Below are positions 32,137 to 40,179 of a stretch of DNA of 52,584 bases, one piece after another (position 1 is the first letter of the stretch; each line of letters opens with the position of its first letter). The DNA comes from Pseudomonas putida (GTDB lineage: Bacteria; Pseudomonadota; Gammaproteobacteria; Pseudomonadales; Pseudomonadaceae), in NCBI RefSeq assembly GCF_028682175.1, contig NZ_JANHKS010000041.1:1-52584 (forward strand), in the 5' to 3' direction. The notes under the pieces were generated by a model that worked only from the letters and a program-made list of their open reading frames with translations, was not told where the DNA came from and made no database searches. The position numbers and the translations under genes were made by a program.

Positions 32137-33735
32137 TCAAGTTGGCGGGTTGAGGCGCTCGGCCAGCGCCGTCGCCAGTTGCGCGGTCAGCCCATACACC
32201 GACAGCTGCGGGTTGGCGCCGATGCTGGTGGGGAACAGCGAGCCGTCGTGAACCGAGAGATTCTCCAACTGATGATGGCGCCCCAGGCTGTCGACCACGG
32301 CCTGCGCGGGGTCCTCGCCCATGGCGCAACCGCCCATCACATGGGCGCTACCCAGCCGGGTGCGGAAAATTTCCAGCTTCAGAGAGTCGATCAGCGTGCG
32401 TGCCTGGGCAGCGGTTTTCACGTAGTCCGCATCGCCATGCAGCGGCATCACGGCCCGAGCGCCGCCGGCGAACTGGATCTCGGCCATGCTGTGCAGAGCG
32501 CGACGCACGCCCTCCCAGGCGTAGGGCGAAACCTGGTAATCCAGCACCGGCGTGTCGTCGCCGCGCAGGTGCACGGTGCCACCCGGGCTCTGCGGATGAA
32601 ACCCGTCGCGCAGCAGCGCCAGCATCATGTGGGTGTGAGGGAGTTGCGCCATGCGCTCGGCATTGGCGGGGCCGTACCTTCCGAGCAGGGTGCTGGCCAG
32701 TGCTGGTTGCAACGGCGGCACTTCGAGCTTGTAGGCCATGGGCCCGGTGACGCCGTCACGCCACTGGAAATGATCGGAGTAGATCGACTGCGGCGCCCCG
32801 TAAAACGGGTTTATCACCTGATCGAACAGCCCGGCGGAAAACACCGTCAAGTGCAGAAAGGTACGTTTGCCCAATCGCTCGTGCGGGTCGGGAGCCTTGG
32901 AACGCATCAGCAGTGCGGGGCTGTTGATGCCACCCCCGGCCAGCACCGTGTGGCGCGCCTTCACGGTGATCCTGCGTCCGGTGGGCGCCACGCAGCGCGA
33001 GTCCATCGCCTGGCATTCCACGCCCGTAACCTTGCCATTCTCGATGATCAGACGCTGGGCACGGCTCAGGTACAGCAGCTCGCCGCCCTTATCCAGCATC
33101 GCCGGGATGGTGGTCACCAGCATCGATTGCTTGGCATTGGTCGGGCAGCCCATGCCGCAGTAGCCCAGATTCCAGCAGCCGCGCACGTTGCGCGGAATCA
33201 CGTGCCAGCTGTAACCGAGCTTTTCGCAGCCTTGGCGGATCACGTCGTTGTTGGCGTTCGGTGGCATGATCCAGGGCGCTACGCCCAATCGCTGTTCCAT
33301 CTTGTCGAACCAGGGCGCCATCTCGGCGGCGCTGTGACCCGTGACGCCATGTTCCCGCGCCCAGTGCTCCAGCGTCTGGCCCGGCGTGCGGAAGCTCGAC
33401 GTCCAGTTCACCAGCGTCGTGCCACCCACGGCCCGGCCTTGCAGAATGGTGATCGCGCCGTCCTTGCTCATTCGGCCAATGCCTTCCTGATACAGGGTCG
33501 AGTAGGCCTGATCCTCCAGCAGGGTGAAGTCGGAGCTGGTTTTCAGCGGGCCTTCCTCGATGATCAGCACCTTGAGCCCGGCGCTGCTGAGGATCTCGGC
33601 GGTGGTGCCGCCGCCTGCGCCACTGCCAATGATGGCGACATCCGCCTCCAGCGTCAGATCGCTCTCAAGGCGCGAGCCATCGTGAGTTTTCCATCCGCGT
33701 GCGAGACCTTCGCGAAACGTGTCGGGAACTGGCAT
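32137..33735 (-). CDS. GMC-family FAD oxidoreductase
   Basis: A 532-residue flavoprotein of the glucose-methanol-choline family, probably oxidising an alcohol to an aldehyde. FAD-binding Rossmann motif VAIIGSGAGGGTTAEIL (residues 33-49), the GMC signature GRAVGGTTLVNWTSSFRTP, CxxGC-like GCWNLGYCGMGCPTNAKQSM, and C-terminal HVMGGCAMG and VHDGSLFPTSIGANPQLSVYGLTAQLA, where the active-site His/Asn are expected. The pattern resembles long-chain alcohol or sterol oxidases more than choline dehydrogenase. It is the third gene of an operon with the Tat protein and the aldehyde dehydrogenase; the substrate is unproven. Confidence 0.88.
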   Translation of the reverse strand: MPVPDTFREGLARGWKTHDGSRLESDLTLEADVAIIGSGAGGGTTAEILSSAGLKVLIIEEGPLKTSSDFTLLEDQAYSTLYQEGIGRMSKDGAITILQGRAVGGTTLVNWTSSFRTPGQTLEHWAREHGVTGHSAAEMAPWFDKMEQRLGVAPWIMPPNANNDVIRQGCEKLGYSWHVIPRNVRGCWNLGYCGMGCPTNAKQSMLVTTIPAMLDKGGELLYLSRAQRLIIENGKVTGVECQAMDSRCVAPTGRRITVKARHTVLAGGGINSPALLMRSKAPDPHERLGKRTFLHLTVFSAGLFDQVINPFYGAPQSIYSDHFQWRDGVTGPMAYKLEVPPLQPALASTLLGRYGPANAERMAQLPHTHMMLALLRDGFHPQSPGGTVHLRGDDTPVLDYQVSPYAWEGVRRALHSMAEIQFAGGARAVMPLHGDADYVKTAAQARTLIDSLKLEIFRTRLGSAHVMGGCAMGEDPAQAVVDSLGRHHQLENLSVHDGSLFPTSIGANPQLSVYGLTAQLATALAERLNPPT

Positions 33736-33762
33736 GGAACCTCTTCTTATTGTTGTATGGGC

Positions 33763-34302
33763 TCAAATCTTCGGTGGTCCGGGATAGCCGCAACCCGCCC
33801 AGGATTGCGGTTGGCTGTACCAGGCCATGAGCACCAGTTGCAGCAGAGAGCTGTGCCCCTGACGCAGCAGGTCCAGCGAACTGTTCTCCCAACGGCTGAG
33901 AAAGTGGCGAATCTGTCCGGGATCGGCGTTTTCCCATGGCCCCCAGATCCCGGTCAGCGGCCCGCGGGTGATGGCCATCGCCAGCACGTCGAACAGTTGC
34001 CGGGTGAGCTTGAGCATTTCCGGCGACAGGTGCGAAAGGCCGCTGTCCAGGCCGCGCAGGGTGAGCTCGGTGGCGGATTGCGGGGTAACGCCCGTCAGCG
34101 CGCCATCGAGCATCACCGGGATCACGGCCAGCAAAAACGGCAGGTCGCCGGGACGTAATGCATCGAATCCGGGCGCCGTGTCGCTGCTGGAGCAGCCGCT
34201 GAGGCTGGCTGTCACGCCCGCCGTTGCCAGAAATGCGGTGGCGCCGACGCTGAATTTGAGCAAGCCCCGTCGGGAGAGCCCATCAACGGCCTGGGCGCTC
34301 AT
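33763..34302 (-). CDS. Tat-exported small protein, partner of the GMC oxidoreductase
   Basis: A 179-residue protein with the twin-arginine signal SRRGLLKFSVGATAFLATAGVTASLSGC, whose end also fits a lipobox (SLSGC). The mature part is helical (PGDLPFLLAVIPVMLDGAL; WENSSLDLLRQGHSSLLQLVLMAWYSQPQSW) and recalls the small subunit 3 of membrane gluconate-type dehydrogenases. It could help anchor or export the GMC flavoprotein, which has no signal of its own; that is inference. It overlaps the aldehyde dehydrogenase gene by 4 bp and precedes the GMC gene by 27 bp. Confidence 0.82.
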   Translation of the reverse strand: MSAQAVDGLSRRGLLKFSVGATAFLATAGVTASLSGCSSSDTAPGFDALRPGDLPFLLAVIPVMLDGALTGVTPQSATELTLRGLDSGLSHLSPEMLKLTRQLFDVLAMAITRGPLTGIWGPWENADPGQIRHFLSRWENSSLDLLRQGHSSLLQLVLMAWYSQPQSWAGCGYPGPPKI

Positions 34303-35738
34303 CGCACGAACAGCCGCTGGATCAGCTTCTGGATCGCCTTGCCATAGGGCGGGTAAATCAGCCGGGCAGCGTTGAAACGTTGCTTGATGAAGACGCCTTT
34401 GGCTTTGCTGAACGTCAGAAAACCTTCATGCCCGTGGTAGTGCCCCATGCCGGATGGCCCGACGCCGCCGAAGGGCAAGTCGTCCTGAGCGACGTGCAAC
34501 AGGGTGTCGTTCAGGCACACGCCACCAGAATGAGTCTGTTCCAGCACGCGTTTTTGCTCGGCCTTGTTGTAGCCGAAGTAGTACAGCGCCAGTGGACGAG
34601 GGCGTTGGTTGATGTAGTCAAACGCCTGCTCGATCCGTTCATAGGGGACGATCGGCAACAGCGGGCCGAATATCTCGTCCTGCATGACCAGCATATCGTC
34701 GCGCACATCCAGCAGGAGGCTGAACGGCATGCGCCGGCCCTGGCCTTGCCCGTACAGCGAGACGACCCGCGCACCTTTGTCCGTTGCATCCTGCAGGTAG
34801 CTGTTCAGCCGCGCCAGATGCCGGGGATTGATGATCGCGGTGTAGTCCGGGTTGTCAGCGAGCGTGGGATAAAACCCGGTAACCGCCTGTTTGTAGGCCT
34901 CGACGAATGCCTCGACACGATCCTTGGGCACCAGCACGTAGTCCGGCGCCACACAGGTTTGTCCGGCATTCAGCGTTTTGCCGAAGGCGATGCGTTCGGC
35001 GGCGTCTTTGAGCGGTACGTCATGGGCTACGATGGCTGGCGACTTGCCGCCCAGCTCCAGCGTGACAGGGGTGAGGTTTTCAGCTGCGGCCCGCATCACG
35101 TGGCGCCCGACGCTGGTCGCACCGGTGAACAATAAGTGATCGAACGCAAGCTTTGAAAAAGCGACGCCGACCTCTGCCTCGCCCAGTACCACGGCCACCA
35201 GGTCCTCAGGAAACACCCTGGCGAACAGGGTCTTGAGCAATTGACCGGTGGCGGGCGTGGATTCACTGAGCTTGAGCATTACCCGGTTGCCTGCCGCCAG
35301 GGCGCCGACCATCGGGCCAATGGCCAGATAAAGCGGGTAGTTCCACGGCACGATCACCCCGACCACGCCGAGTGGCTGATAAACGACTTTTGCCGACGCG
35401 GGCTGAAACGCCATGCCCACGCTGCGCCGGGCCGGGCGCATCCATTTTTTCACATGACGGCGGGCGTAATGGATGTTGTGCAGGCTGGGCATCAGTTCGG
35501 CAAGCAGCGTTTCGTCGGCACTGCGGTTGCTGAAATCGGCGCTGATGGCTTCGATCAGGGCCTGACGTTCATCGCTGAGCAACTGCCGCAGGCTGTCGAG
35601 CCATTGCAGGCGCTGCCCGGCCCCTGGCATCGGGTTCGCAGCGAAGGCCTGACGCTGAAGATCGAAGAGGCGCTCAAGCTCATGATGCGAGGCGGGGTCG
35701 TCATCTGGCAGGGGCGAGCGGAGGGATTCGACAGGCAT
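34299..35738 (-). CDS. Coniferyl-aldehyde-type aldehyde dehydrogenase
   Basis: A 479-residue NAD(P)-dependent aldehyde dehydrogenase. Motifs: VVGVIVPWNYPLYLAIGP, GATSVGRHVM (cofactor), LELGGKSPAIV with general base E228, and the catalytic cysteine C262 in NAGQTCVAPDYVLVP. Later come DEIFGPLLPIVPY and PFGGVGPSGMGHYHGHEGF. The long basic C-terminus (RLIYPPYGKAIQKLIQRLFVR) is typical of the coniferyl/fatty-aldehyde subgroup. It is the first gene of the operon and would oxidise the aldehyde made by the GMC enzyme. The natural substrate may be aliphatic or aromatic. Confidence 0.9.
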   Translation of the reverse strand: MPVESLRSPLPDDDPASHHELERLFDLQRQAFAANPMPGAGQRLQWLDSLRQLLSDERQALIEAISADFSNRSADETLLAELMPSLHNIHYARRHVKKWMRPARRSVGMAFQPASAKVVYQPLGVVGVIVPWNYPLYLAIGPMVGALAAGNRVMLKLSESTPATGQLLKTLFARVFPEDLVAVVLGEAEVGVAFSKLAFDHLLFTGATSVGRHVMRAAAENLTPVTLELGGKSPAIVAHDVPLKDAAERIAFGKTLNAGQTCVAPDYVLVPKDRVEAFVEAYKQAVTGFYPTLADNPDYTAIINPRHLARLNSYLQDATDKGARVVSLYGQGQGRRMPFSLLLDVRDDMLVMQDEIFGPLLPIVPYERIEQAFDYINQRPRPLALYYFGYNKAEQKRVLEQTHSGGVCLNDTLLHVAQDDLPFGGVGPSGMGHYHGHEGFLTFSKAKGVFIKQRFNAARLIYPPYGKAIQKLIQRLFVR

Positions 35739-35758
35739 CGCTGCTGTTCCTTTTTGAT

Positions 35759-35793
35759 TTTATAGAATGGTTTTAGAGTTATTGCTCTATAAA
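35759..35793. promoter_or_regulatory. Palindromic operator-like site between the ALDH operon and the MFS gene
   Basis: Inverted 8-bp arms TTTATAGA and TCTATAAA are separated by 19 bp in an AT-rich island, 20 bp upstream of the ALDH ATG. The region contains TATAGA and TATAAA -10-like boxes on both strands. It is a good candidate site for the TetR regulator encoded at 37175. Confidence 0.5.
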
Positions 35794-35904
35794 GTCAAAT
35801 GCTGCAAATCAGCAGGCCAAACCTTGCACGCGGGCAGGCTCGGAGCCAGACTGTTTGCCGCGCTTTCCTGCGCTGCCGCTCGTGATGTCTGACATGGAGT
35901 CTCA

Positions 35905-37101
35905 ATGCGCACGGACTATTTCGCGTTCTTCTTTTCCCTGTTTCTCTCCCGGCTTGCCGACCAGATCCTGCTGTTTCTCGTACCGCTGATCGTCTTTCAG
36001 ACCACCAACAGCGCGGCTTGGGCGGGCCTTGCGTTCTTCGTCGAAACGCTGCCGCGCTTCCTGGCTTTTCCGATCTGCGGGGCGCTTTGCGATCGTTTTT
36101 CACCGATCCGTCTGCTGCACATCAGCCAGGTCTATCGCGCCGGGCTCTGTCTGCTGGCGATGGTGCTCTATGGCGTGTTCGGCGGGCTGTACTGGTTGGT
36201 GTTGCTGTCGGCAATCTGCGGTGTCCTGACGACCCAGGGCATCATGGCCCGCGAAGTGGTGATGCCCCATGTGTTCGCTGACTATCGCTACGGCAAGACG
36301 CTTTCCTACTCGCAGATCGCCGATCAGACCGGTCTGGTGCTGGGGCCTTTGCTGGCGGCGATGTCTCTGGAGTTCTGCCCATGGCCTGGGGTGGTGCTGG
36401 GTGCGGCGATGCTGTTTGGCCTGGCGGATGTTGCGATGCGCGAATGGCAGCGCAGCAGTGACTTCAAGCTCGACGCGCCTGGGCATGGCACAGCTTCCTG
36501 GATTGAGCCGCTGAAAACCGCGTGCGGGCACATCGCTCGCATCCCGGAGTTGAAGAAGATCATCTGCCTGGCGGTGGGTGTGAACCTCATCGTCGGGGTG
36601 ACGCTGGCCAGCTCGGCGGCGATGGTCATTGGCAGTCTGGAGCAGAGCAAGGATTTCTATGCCGGGCTTCAGGCGGCGGGGGCGCTGGTCACGATCGGCA
36701 TTCTGTTCGTGCTGGCGCGCATCGACCTCCCGCTCAAGGTGCTGGGCGCCTTGTCCTACCTGGCCATCACCCTGGGCGGACTGTTGATGGCCACGGGCGC
36801 TGCGTCGGCAATCTACGTCCTGGGCTTTCTGCTGGTGGTCGGCTTCGACAAGATGTTCAACATCTACATGCGCAGCATTCGTCAGCGTGTGATTCCCGCG
36901 CGCGACTTCGGCAAGACCGTTGGCGTGATCACGCTGCTCAACAATCTCTCCCAGCCGCTGGCCGGTTTGCTGGTCGGGATGCTGGCTGCACCGCTGGGGT
37001 TGCGCGGGGTGATTCTGGTGCTGACGCTGCTGGCCGGGGTGATCGCGATTGCCGTGGTTGTGGTCGCCCGGACGAAAAGTGTGACGCCCCTCCAGTCGTG
37101 A
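35905..37101 (+). CDS. MFS transporter (12-TM exporter type)
   Basis: A 398-residue major facilitator of the MFS_3/EntS-like group. It opens with FFFSLFLSRLADQILLFLVPLIVFQTTNSAAWAGLAFFVETLPRF and has the loop 2-3 motif A variant GALCDRFSPIRLL. About twelve hydrophobic helices in two halves and a charged central loop (GTASWIEPLKTACGHIARIPELKK) complete it. Start ATG has GGAG nine bases before. It diverges from the ALDH/GMC operon and is followed by tetR, so it may export or import the compound that this cluster handles. Confidence 0.87.
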   Translation: MRTDYFAFFFSLFLSRLADQILLFLVPLIVFQTTNSAAWAGLAFFVETLPRFLAFPICGALCDRFSPIRLLHISQVYRAGLCLLAMVLYGVFGGLYWLVLLSAICGVLTTQGIMAREVVMPHVFADYRYGKTLSYSQIADQTGLVLGPLLAAMSLEFCPWPGVVLGAAMLFGLADVAMREWQRSSDFKLDAPGHGTASWIEPLKTACGHIARIPELKKIICLAVGVNLIVGVTLASSAAMVIGSLEQSKDFYAGLQAAGALVTIGILFVLARIDLPLKVLGALSYLAITLGGLLMATGAASAIYVLGFLLVVGFDKMFNIYMRSIRQRVIPARDFGKTVGVITLLNNLSQPLAGLLVGMLAAPLGLRGVILVLTLLAGVIAIAVVVVARTKSVTPLQS

Positions 37102-37174
37102 TGGCTGCCCCGGGCGTCGATCCTTGCGTTAAGATCGAGCACATCCCTGTTACATTCCAACGTTCGAGTCGAGC

Positions 37175-37861
37175 ATGGCGCCGCGCATCAAGACACTCCG
37201 CATCAAAACCCGAGAACGCATCGTGCAGACCAGTCTGGAGCTGTTCAATCTGCAGGGCGAGCGCAGTGTCAGCACCAACCACATCGCGGCCCACATGGAA
37301 ATTTCGCCGGGCAACCTGTATTACCACTTCCCCAACAAGCAGGCGATCATTGCCGAGCTGTTCACCGAATATGAAGCCCTGGTGGACAGCTTTCTGCACC
37401 TGCCCAAGGGTCGGCTTCCCGACGTTGAAGACAAGCGCCATTACCTGTTGGCGATCCTCGACGGCATGTGGCGCTATCGCTTCCTGCATCGGGATCTCGA
37501 GCATCTGCTCGACGCCGATCCTGAGCTGGCGGCGCGTTATCGGCGTTTTTCCCAGCATTGTCTGCTCAAGGCCATGGCGATTTACGGCGGCTTCGTCGAG
37601 GCGGGGATTCTGCAGATGGACAAGGTGCAGATCGAGTCGCTGACGCTCAATGCGTGGATCATCCTTACCTCGTGGGTGCGTTTTCTCTGCAGCACCCGTG
37701 AGAATTCCGCTCACCTGAACGAAAACGCCATCCGTCGCGGCGTCTATCAAGTGCTGATGCTGGAACTGGCCTACGTCACCCCCGATGCGCGGGAAGCGGT
37801 CCATGGATTGTGCCAGGAATTTTTCGTGCCGCTGACCAAGGCACTGGAAGAGGCTGGCTGA
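37175..37861 (+). CDS. TetR-family transcriptional regulator
   Basis: A 228-residue repressor-type protein. The N-terminal helix-turn-helix is RIVQTSLELFNLQGERSVSTNHIAAHMEISPGNLYYHFPNKQAIIAELF (about 15-62). The C-terminal ligand domain is all-helical, with WRYRFLHRDLEHLLDADPELAARY and FFVPLTKALEEAG. It follows the MFS gene by 73 bp and most likely controls the divergent oxidation operon and the transporter. P. aeruginosa PA0367, next to PA0364-PA0366, is the likely orthologue as recalled from gene order. Confidence 0.9.
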   Translation: MAPRIKTLRIKTRERIVQTSLELFNLQGERSVSTNHIAAHMEISPGNLYYHFPNKQAIIAELFTEYEALVDSFLHLPKGRLPDVEDKRHYLLAILDGMWRYRFLHRDLEHLLDADPELAARYRRFSQHCLLKAMAIYGGFVEAGILQMDKVQIESLTLNAWIILTSWVRFLCSTRENSAHLNENAIRRGVYQVLMLELAYVTPDAREAVHGLCQEFFVPLTKALEEAG

Positions 37862-37922
37862 ACAGCCCTTCGCACCGATTGTTTTTCGCTTTAGCCATTT
37901 TTACTGTCTGCAGGAGTCTGTC

Positions 37923-38777
37923 ATGTCCATCGCGCAACTGATAAGCCCGCAACAACTGGCCGAACGGCAAAAGAAACCGGGGCTGGTGATCCTCGATTGT
38001 CGCTCATCCCTGGATGATCTGGACTACGGCCAGCGCAGCTATGCCGAGGGGCATATCGAGGGTTCTTCCTACGCCGACCTGCTCAATGACTTGAGCGGTC
38101 CCATCACCAGGGGCGTCACGGGGCGTCATCCGTTGCCCAACCCTCAGGCGCTGATCGAGCGTTTGCGTTTCTGGGGTGTGGATAATGACAGCGAGATCGT
38201 GCTCTACGACGACGGTCCCGGCGCCTACGCCGCCCGTGCCTGGTGGTTGCTGGCCTGGCTGGGCAAGCGCGATGGCGTGTTCGTGCTCGATGGCGGCCTC
38301 AAGGCCTGGCACGGCGCGGGCCTGCCTCTGAGCCTGGACCCGCCGGAGCATCGCGAGGGCAACTTTCAGGGCAAGCCGGACGACTCGCTGGTGCTGAGCG
38401 CGGCGGACGTGCAGAGGAAACTCGACAAGCCGGAAGTGACTCTGATCGATGCCCGGGCCCCGGCGCGTTTTCGTGGCGAGGTGGAGCCGATCGATCCGGT
38501 GGCGGGGCACATCCCTGGCGCCCAATGCGCGGCGTTCACTGACAATCTCGGGGCGGATGGACGCTTTTTGCCCGCCGACCAGCTCAAGCAGCGTTTCGCC
38601 CAGACCTTGAACGGACGGCCTGCCGAGAAACTGGTGGCCTATTGCGGCTCGGGTGTGACGGCGTGCCACAACCTGTTCGCCCTGTGCCTGGCGGGTTACC
38701 CGTTGGGGCGGTTGTATGCGGGGTCGTGGAGTGAGTGGATCAATGATCCACAGCGCGGCGTCGCGACGGGGGAGTAA
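37923..38777 (+). CDS. sseA: 3-mercaptopyruvate sulfurtransferase
   Basis: A two-domain rhodanese of 284 residues. The inactive N-terminal domain has VILDCRSSLDDLDYGQRSYAEGHIEGSSYADLL and VLYDDGPGAYAARAWWLLAWLG. The C-terminal domain has VTLIDARAPARFRGEVEPIDPVAGHIPGA and the active loop CGSGVTA with C241. The CGSGVTA loop marks mercaptopyruvate specificity over thiosulfate (CRKGVTA-type). Start ATG follows AGGAG. REP remnants follow the gene. Confidence 0.92.
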   Translation: MSIAQLISPQQLAERQKKPGLVILDCRSSLDDLDYGQRSYAEGHIEGSSYADLLNDLSGPITRGVTGRHPLPNPQALIERLRFWGVDNDSEIVLYDDGPGAYAARAWWLLAWLGKRDGVFVLDGGLKAWHGAGLPLSLDPPEHREGNFQGKPDDSLVLSAADVQRKLDKPEVTLIDARAPARFRGEVEPIDPVAGHIPGAQCAAFTDNLGADGRFLPADQLKQRFAQTLNGRPAEKLVAYCGSGVTACHNLFALCLAGYPLGRLYAGSWSEWINDPQRGVATGE

Positions 38778-38828
38778 GGCCAACATCCGCCGCCCCCCGT
38801 TGCTGCACGGCCGGGCGGCGCTCTCGAG

Positions 38829-38930
38829 ATCGCTCCCGCGGGCAAGCCCGGCTGCTACGGGAAATGGTCGGTTCTCGATTTTGCGTACACCCACAATCCT
38901 GTAGCAGCACGGCTTGCCGGCGGGTGCGGT
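38829..38930. repeat. Degenerate family-B REP pair
   Basis: A diverged left copy (GATCGCTCCCGCGGGCAAGC..GCTGCTACG, about 38829-38860) is followed by a good right copy (GTAGCAGCACGGCTTGCCGG from 38901) in opposite orientation. GTAG ends face inward around a spacer of about 40 bp. It lies between the convergent sseA and azlD. Confidence 0.75.
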
Positions 38931-38949
38931 CTTGAGGTCGGCGACGATC

Positions 38950-39273
38950 CTAGATCTGCCCCATCGCCCAGCGCAGCAAGAAGAACACCGCCAGCCCGCC
39001 CCCAATGGTTCCCAGGAGATTGCGGGTCAATGCGGCGATGGCAATGGCTATGATGCCAGCCAGCAGGTAGGCGTTATCCAACGACAACTGCCAGTGCTGG
39101 CCATCCGGGAGCAGCATGCCGGGCACCACGATTGCGGTCAGCACCGCAGTGGGCACGTAGTGCAGGCCTTGGCGCACCACCGGCGGGAAGCGCAGGTTCG
39201 GCCAGGCGAACAGGCTGTAGCGCATCAGGAAAGTGATCGCGGTCATGCCCAGAATCAGCCACCAGTAACTCAT
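38950..39273 (-). CDS. azlD: AzlD-family branched-chain amino acid exporter subunit
   Basis: A 107-residue membrane protein with four hydrophobic segments, beginning MSYWWLILGMTAITFLMRYSLF. It has the family region RQGLHYVPTAVLTAIVVPGMLLP and ends in NLLGTIGGGLAVFFLLRW. It forms a two-component transporter with AzlC, linked in the family to export of branched-chain amino acids and analogues. Start chosen by the family N-terminus; it overlaps azlC by 4 bp. Confidence 0.9.
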   Translation of the reverse strand: MSYWWLILGMTAITFLMRYSLFAWPNLRFPPVVRQGLHYVPTAVLTAIVVPGMLLPDGQHWQLSLDNAYLLAGIIAIAIAALTRNLLGTIGGGLAVFFLLRWAMGQI

Positions 39274-39992
39274 GAATGCACCTGCGTGCCAGACGCGGCA
39301 CCCTTGATCTGCCGACGCTCCAGAATCACGCCGACGGCAATCCCGCTGAACGCCGCGGCCATCAAGCCCAGTTTGTAGGGCCATGCCCATGTCATCAGCG
39401 CCACTGCACCTGCAGCCAGCGCCGCCGCCACTTGCGGTTGATTGCGCAGCATGGGCACGACGATGCCGATGAAGGTCGCCAGCATCGCAAACTCGAGCCC
39501 CCAACTCGCCATGTCCGGTACCGCCTGACCGAACAGCACCCCCACCAGCGAACTGCCCACCCAGCAGGCATACAGCGAGCAGGTCACGCCCAGCCAGTAC
39601 CAGTGGGCCAGCGGCGATTTGCCGTGCACCAGGTAGTAGCGCTGGACCACGGCGAAGGTTTCATCGGTCAGCCAGAATGCCAGCAACAGGCGCCAGCGTT
39701 GCGGCATGCCCTGAACCTGGGGTTGCAGCGTGGCGCTGTACAGCACGTGGCGCAGATTGACGATCAGGGTCGTGAGCAGGATCACCACGGCGCTGGCGCC
39801 CGCGCCCATCAGGCTGATGACGATGAACTGCGCCGAGCCTGCATAGACGAACAAAGACATCCCGACCGCCTGCCACAGCGACAGGCCGCCGACGCCGGCC
39901 AGGGTTCCGAAGATGATGCCGAACGGCGCAATGCCAAACAGCATGGGCACGCTGTCGCGAAGGCCGCGAACGAAGAGTGGATAGCGGGACAT
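39270..39992 (-). CDS. azlC: AzlC-family branched-chain amino acid permease
   Basis: A 240-residue membrane protein with the AzlC signature FVRGLRDSVPMLFGIAPFGIIFGTLAGVGGLSLWQAVGMSLFVYAGSAQFIVISLMGAGAS. It then has VNLRHVLYSATLQPQVQ and LLAFWLTDETFAV. It is the larger subunit of the AzlCD exporter and is translationally coupled to azlD. No Lrp-type regulator is adjacent in the window. Confidence 0.92.
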   Translation of the reverse strand: MSRYPLFVRGLRDSVPMLFGIAPFGIIFGTLAGVGGLSLWQAVGMSLFVYAGSAQFIVISLMGAGASAVVILLTTLIVNLRHVLYSATLQPQVQGMPQRWRLLLAFWLTDETFAVVQRYYLVHGKSPLAHWYWLGVTCSLYACWVGSSLVGVLFGQAVPDMASWGLEFAMLATFIGIVVPMLRNQPQVAAALAAGAVALMTWAWPYKLGLMAAAFSGIAVGVILERRQIKGAASGTQVHS

Positions 39993-40077
39993 GGGTTTTC
40001 TCCTTATGTCCCGGATGGTAGGCCGGTGCGGGCGGTGTGTCTTGAACGATCCTGCACGTACTTGATCGGGGAGAACC

Positions 40078-40169
40078 TGTGGGAGTGAGCTTGCTCACGA
40101 ATTCGGCGTAGCGGGCTCCGAATGTGTTGAGACTGTAGCGACCTCTTCGCGAGCAAGCTCGCTCCCACA
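40078..40169. repeat. REP doublet, GTGG variant of family A
   Basis: Inverted REPs with GTGG feet; the left unit has GAGTGAGCTTGCTCACGAA and the right GAGCGAGCTTGCTCGCGAA (read outward). It lies just 3' of the YheT-like hydrolase. Confidence 0.88.
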
Positions 40170-40179
40170 GTGATCCGCA

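Noticed and set aside
38778..38949. Small gene between sseA and azlD
   Set aside because: The space is filled by degenerate and intact REP units; frames across it have no ribosome site.
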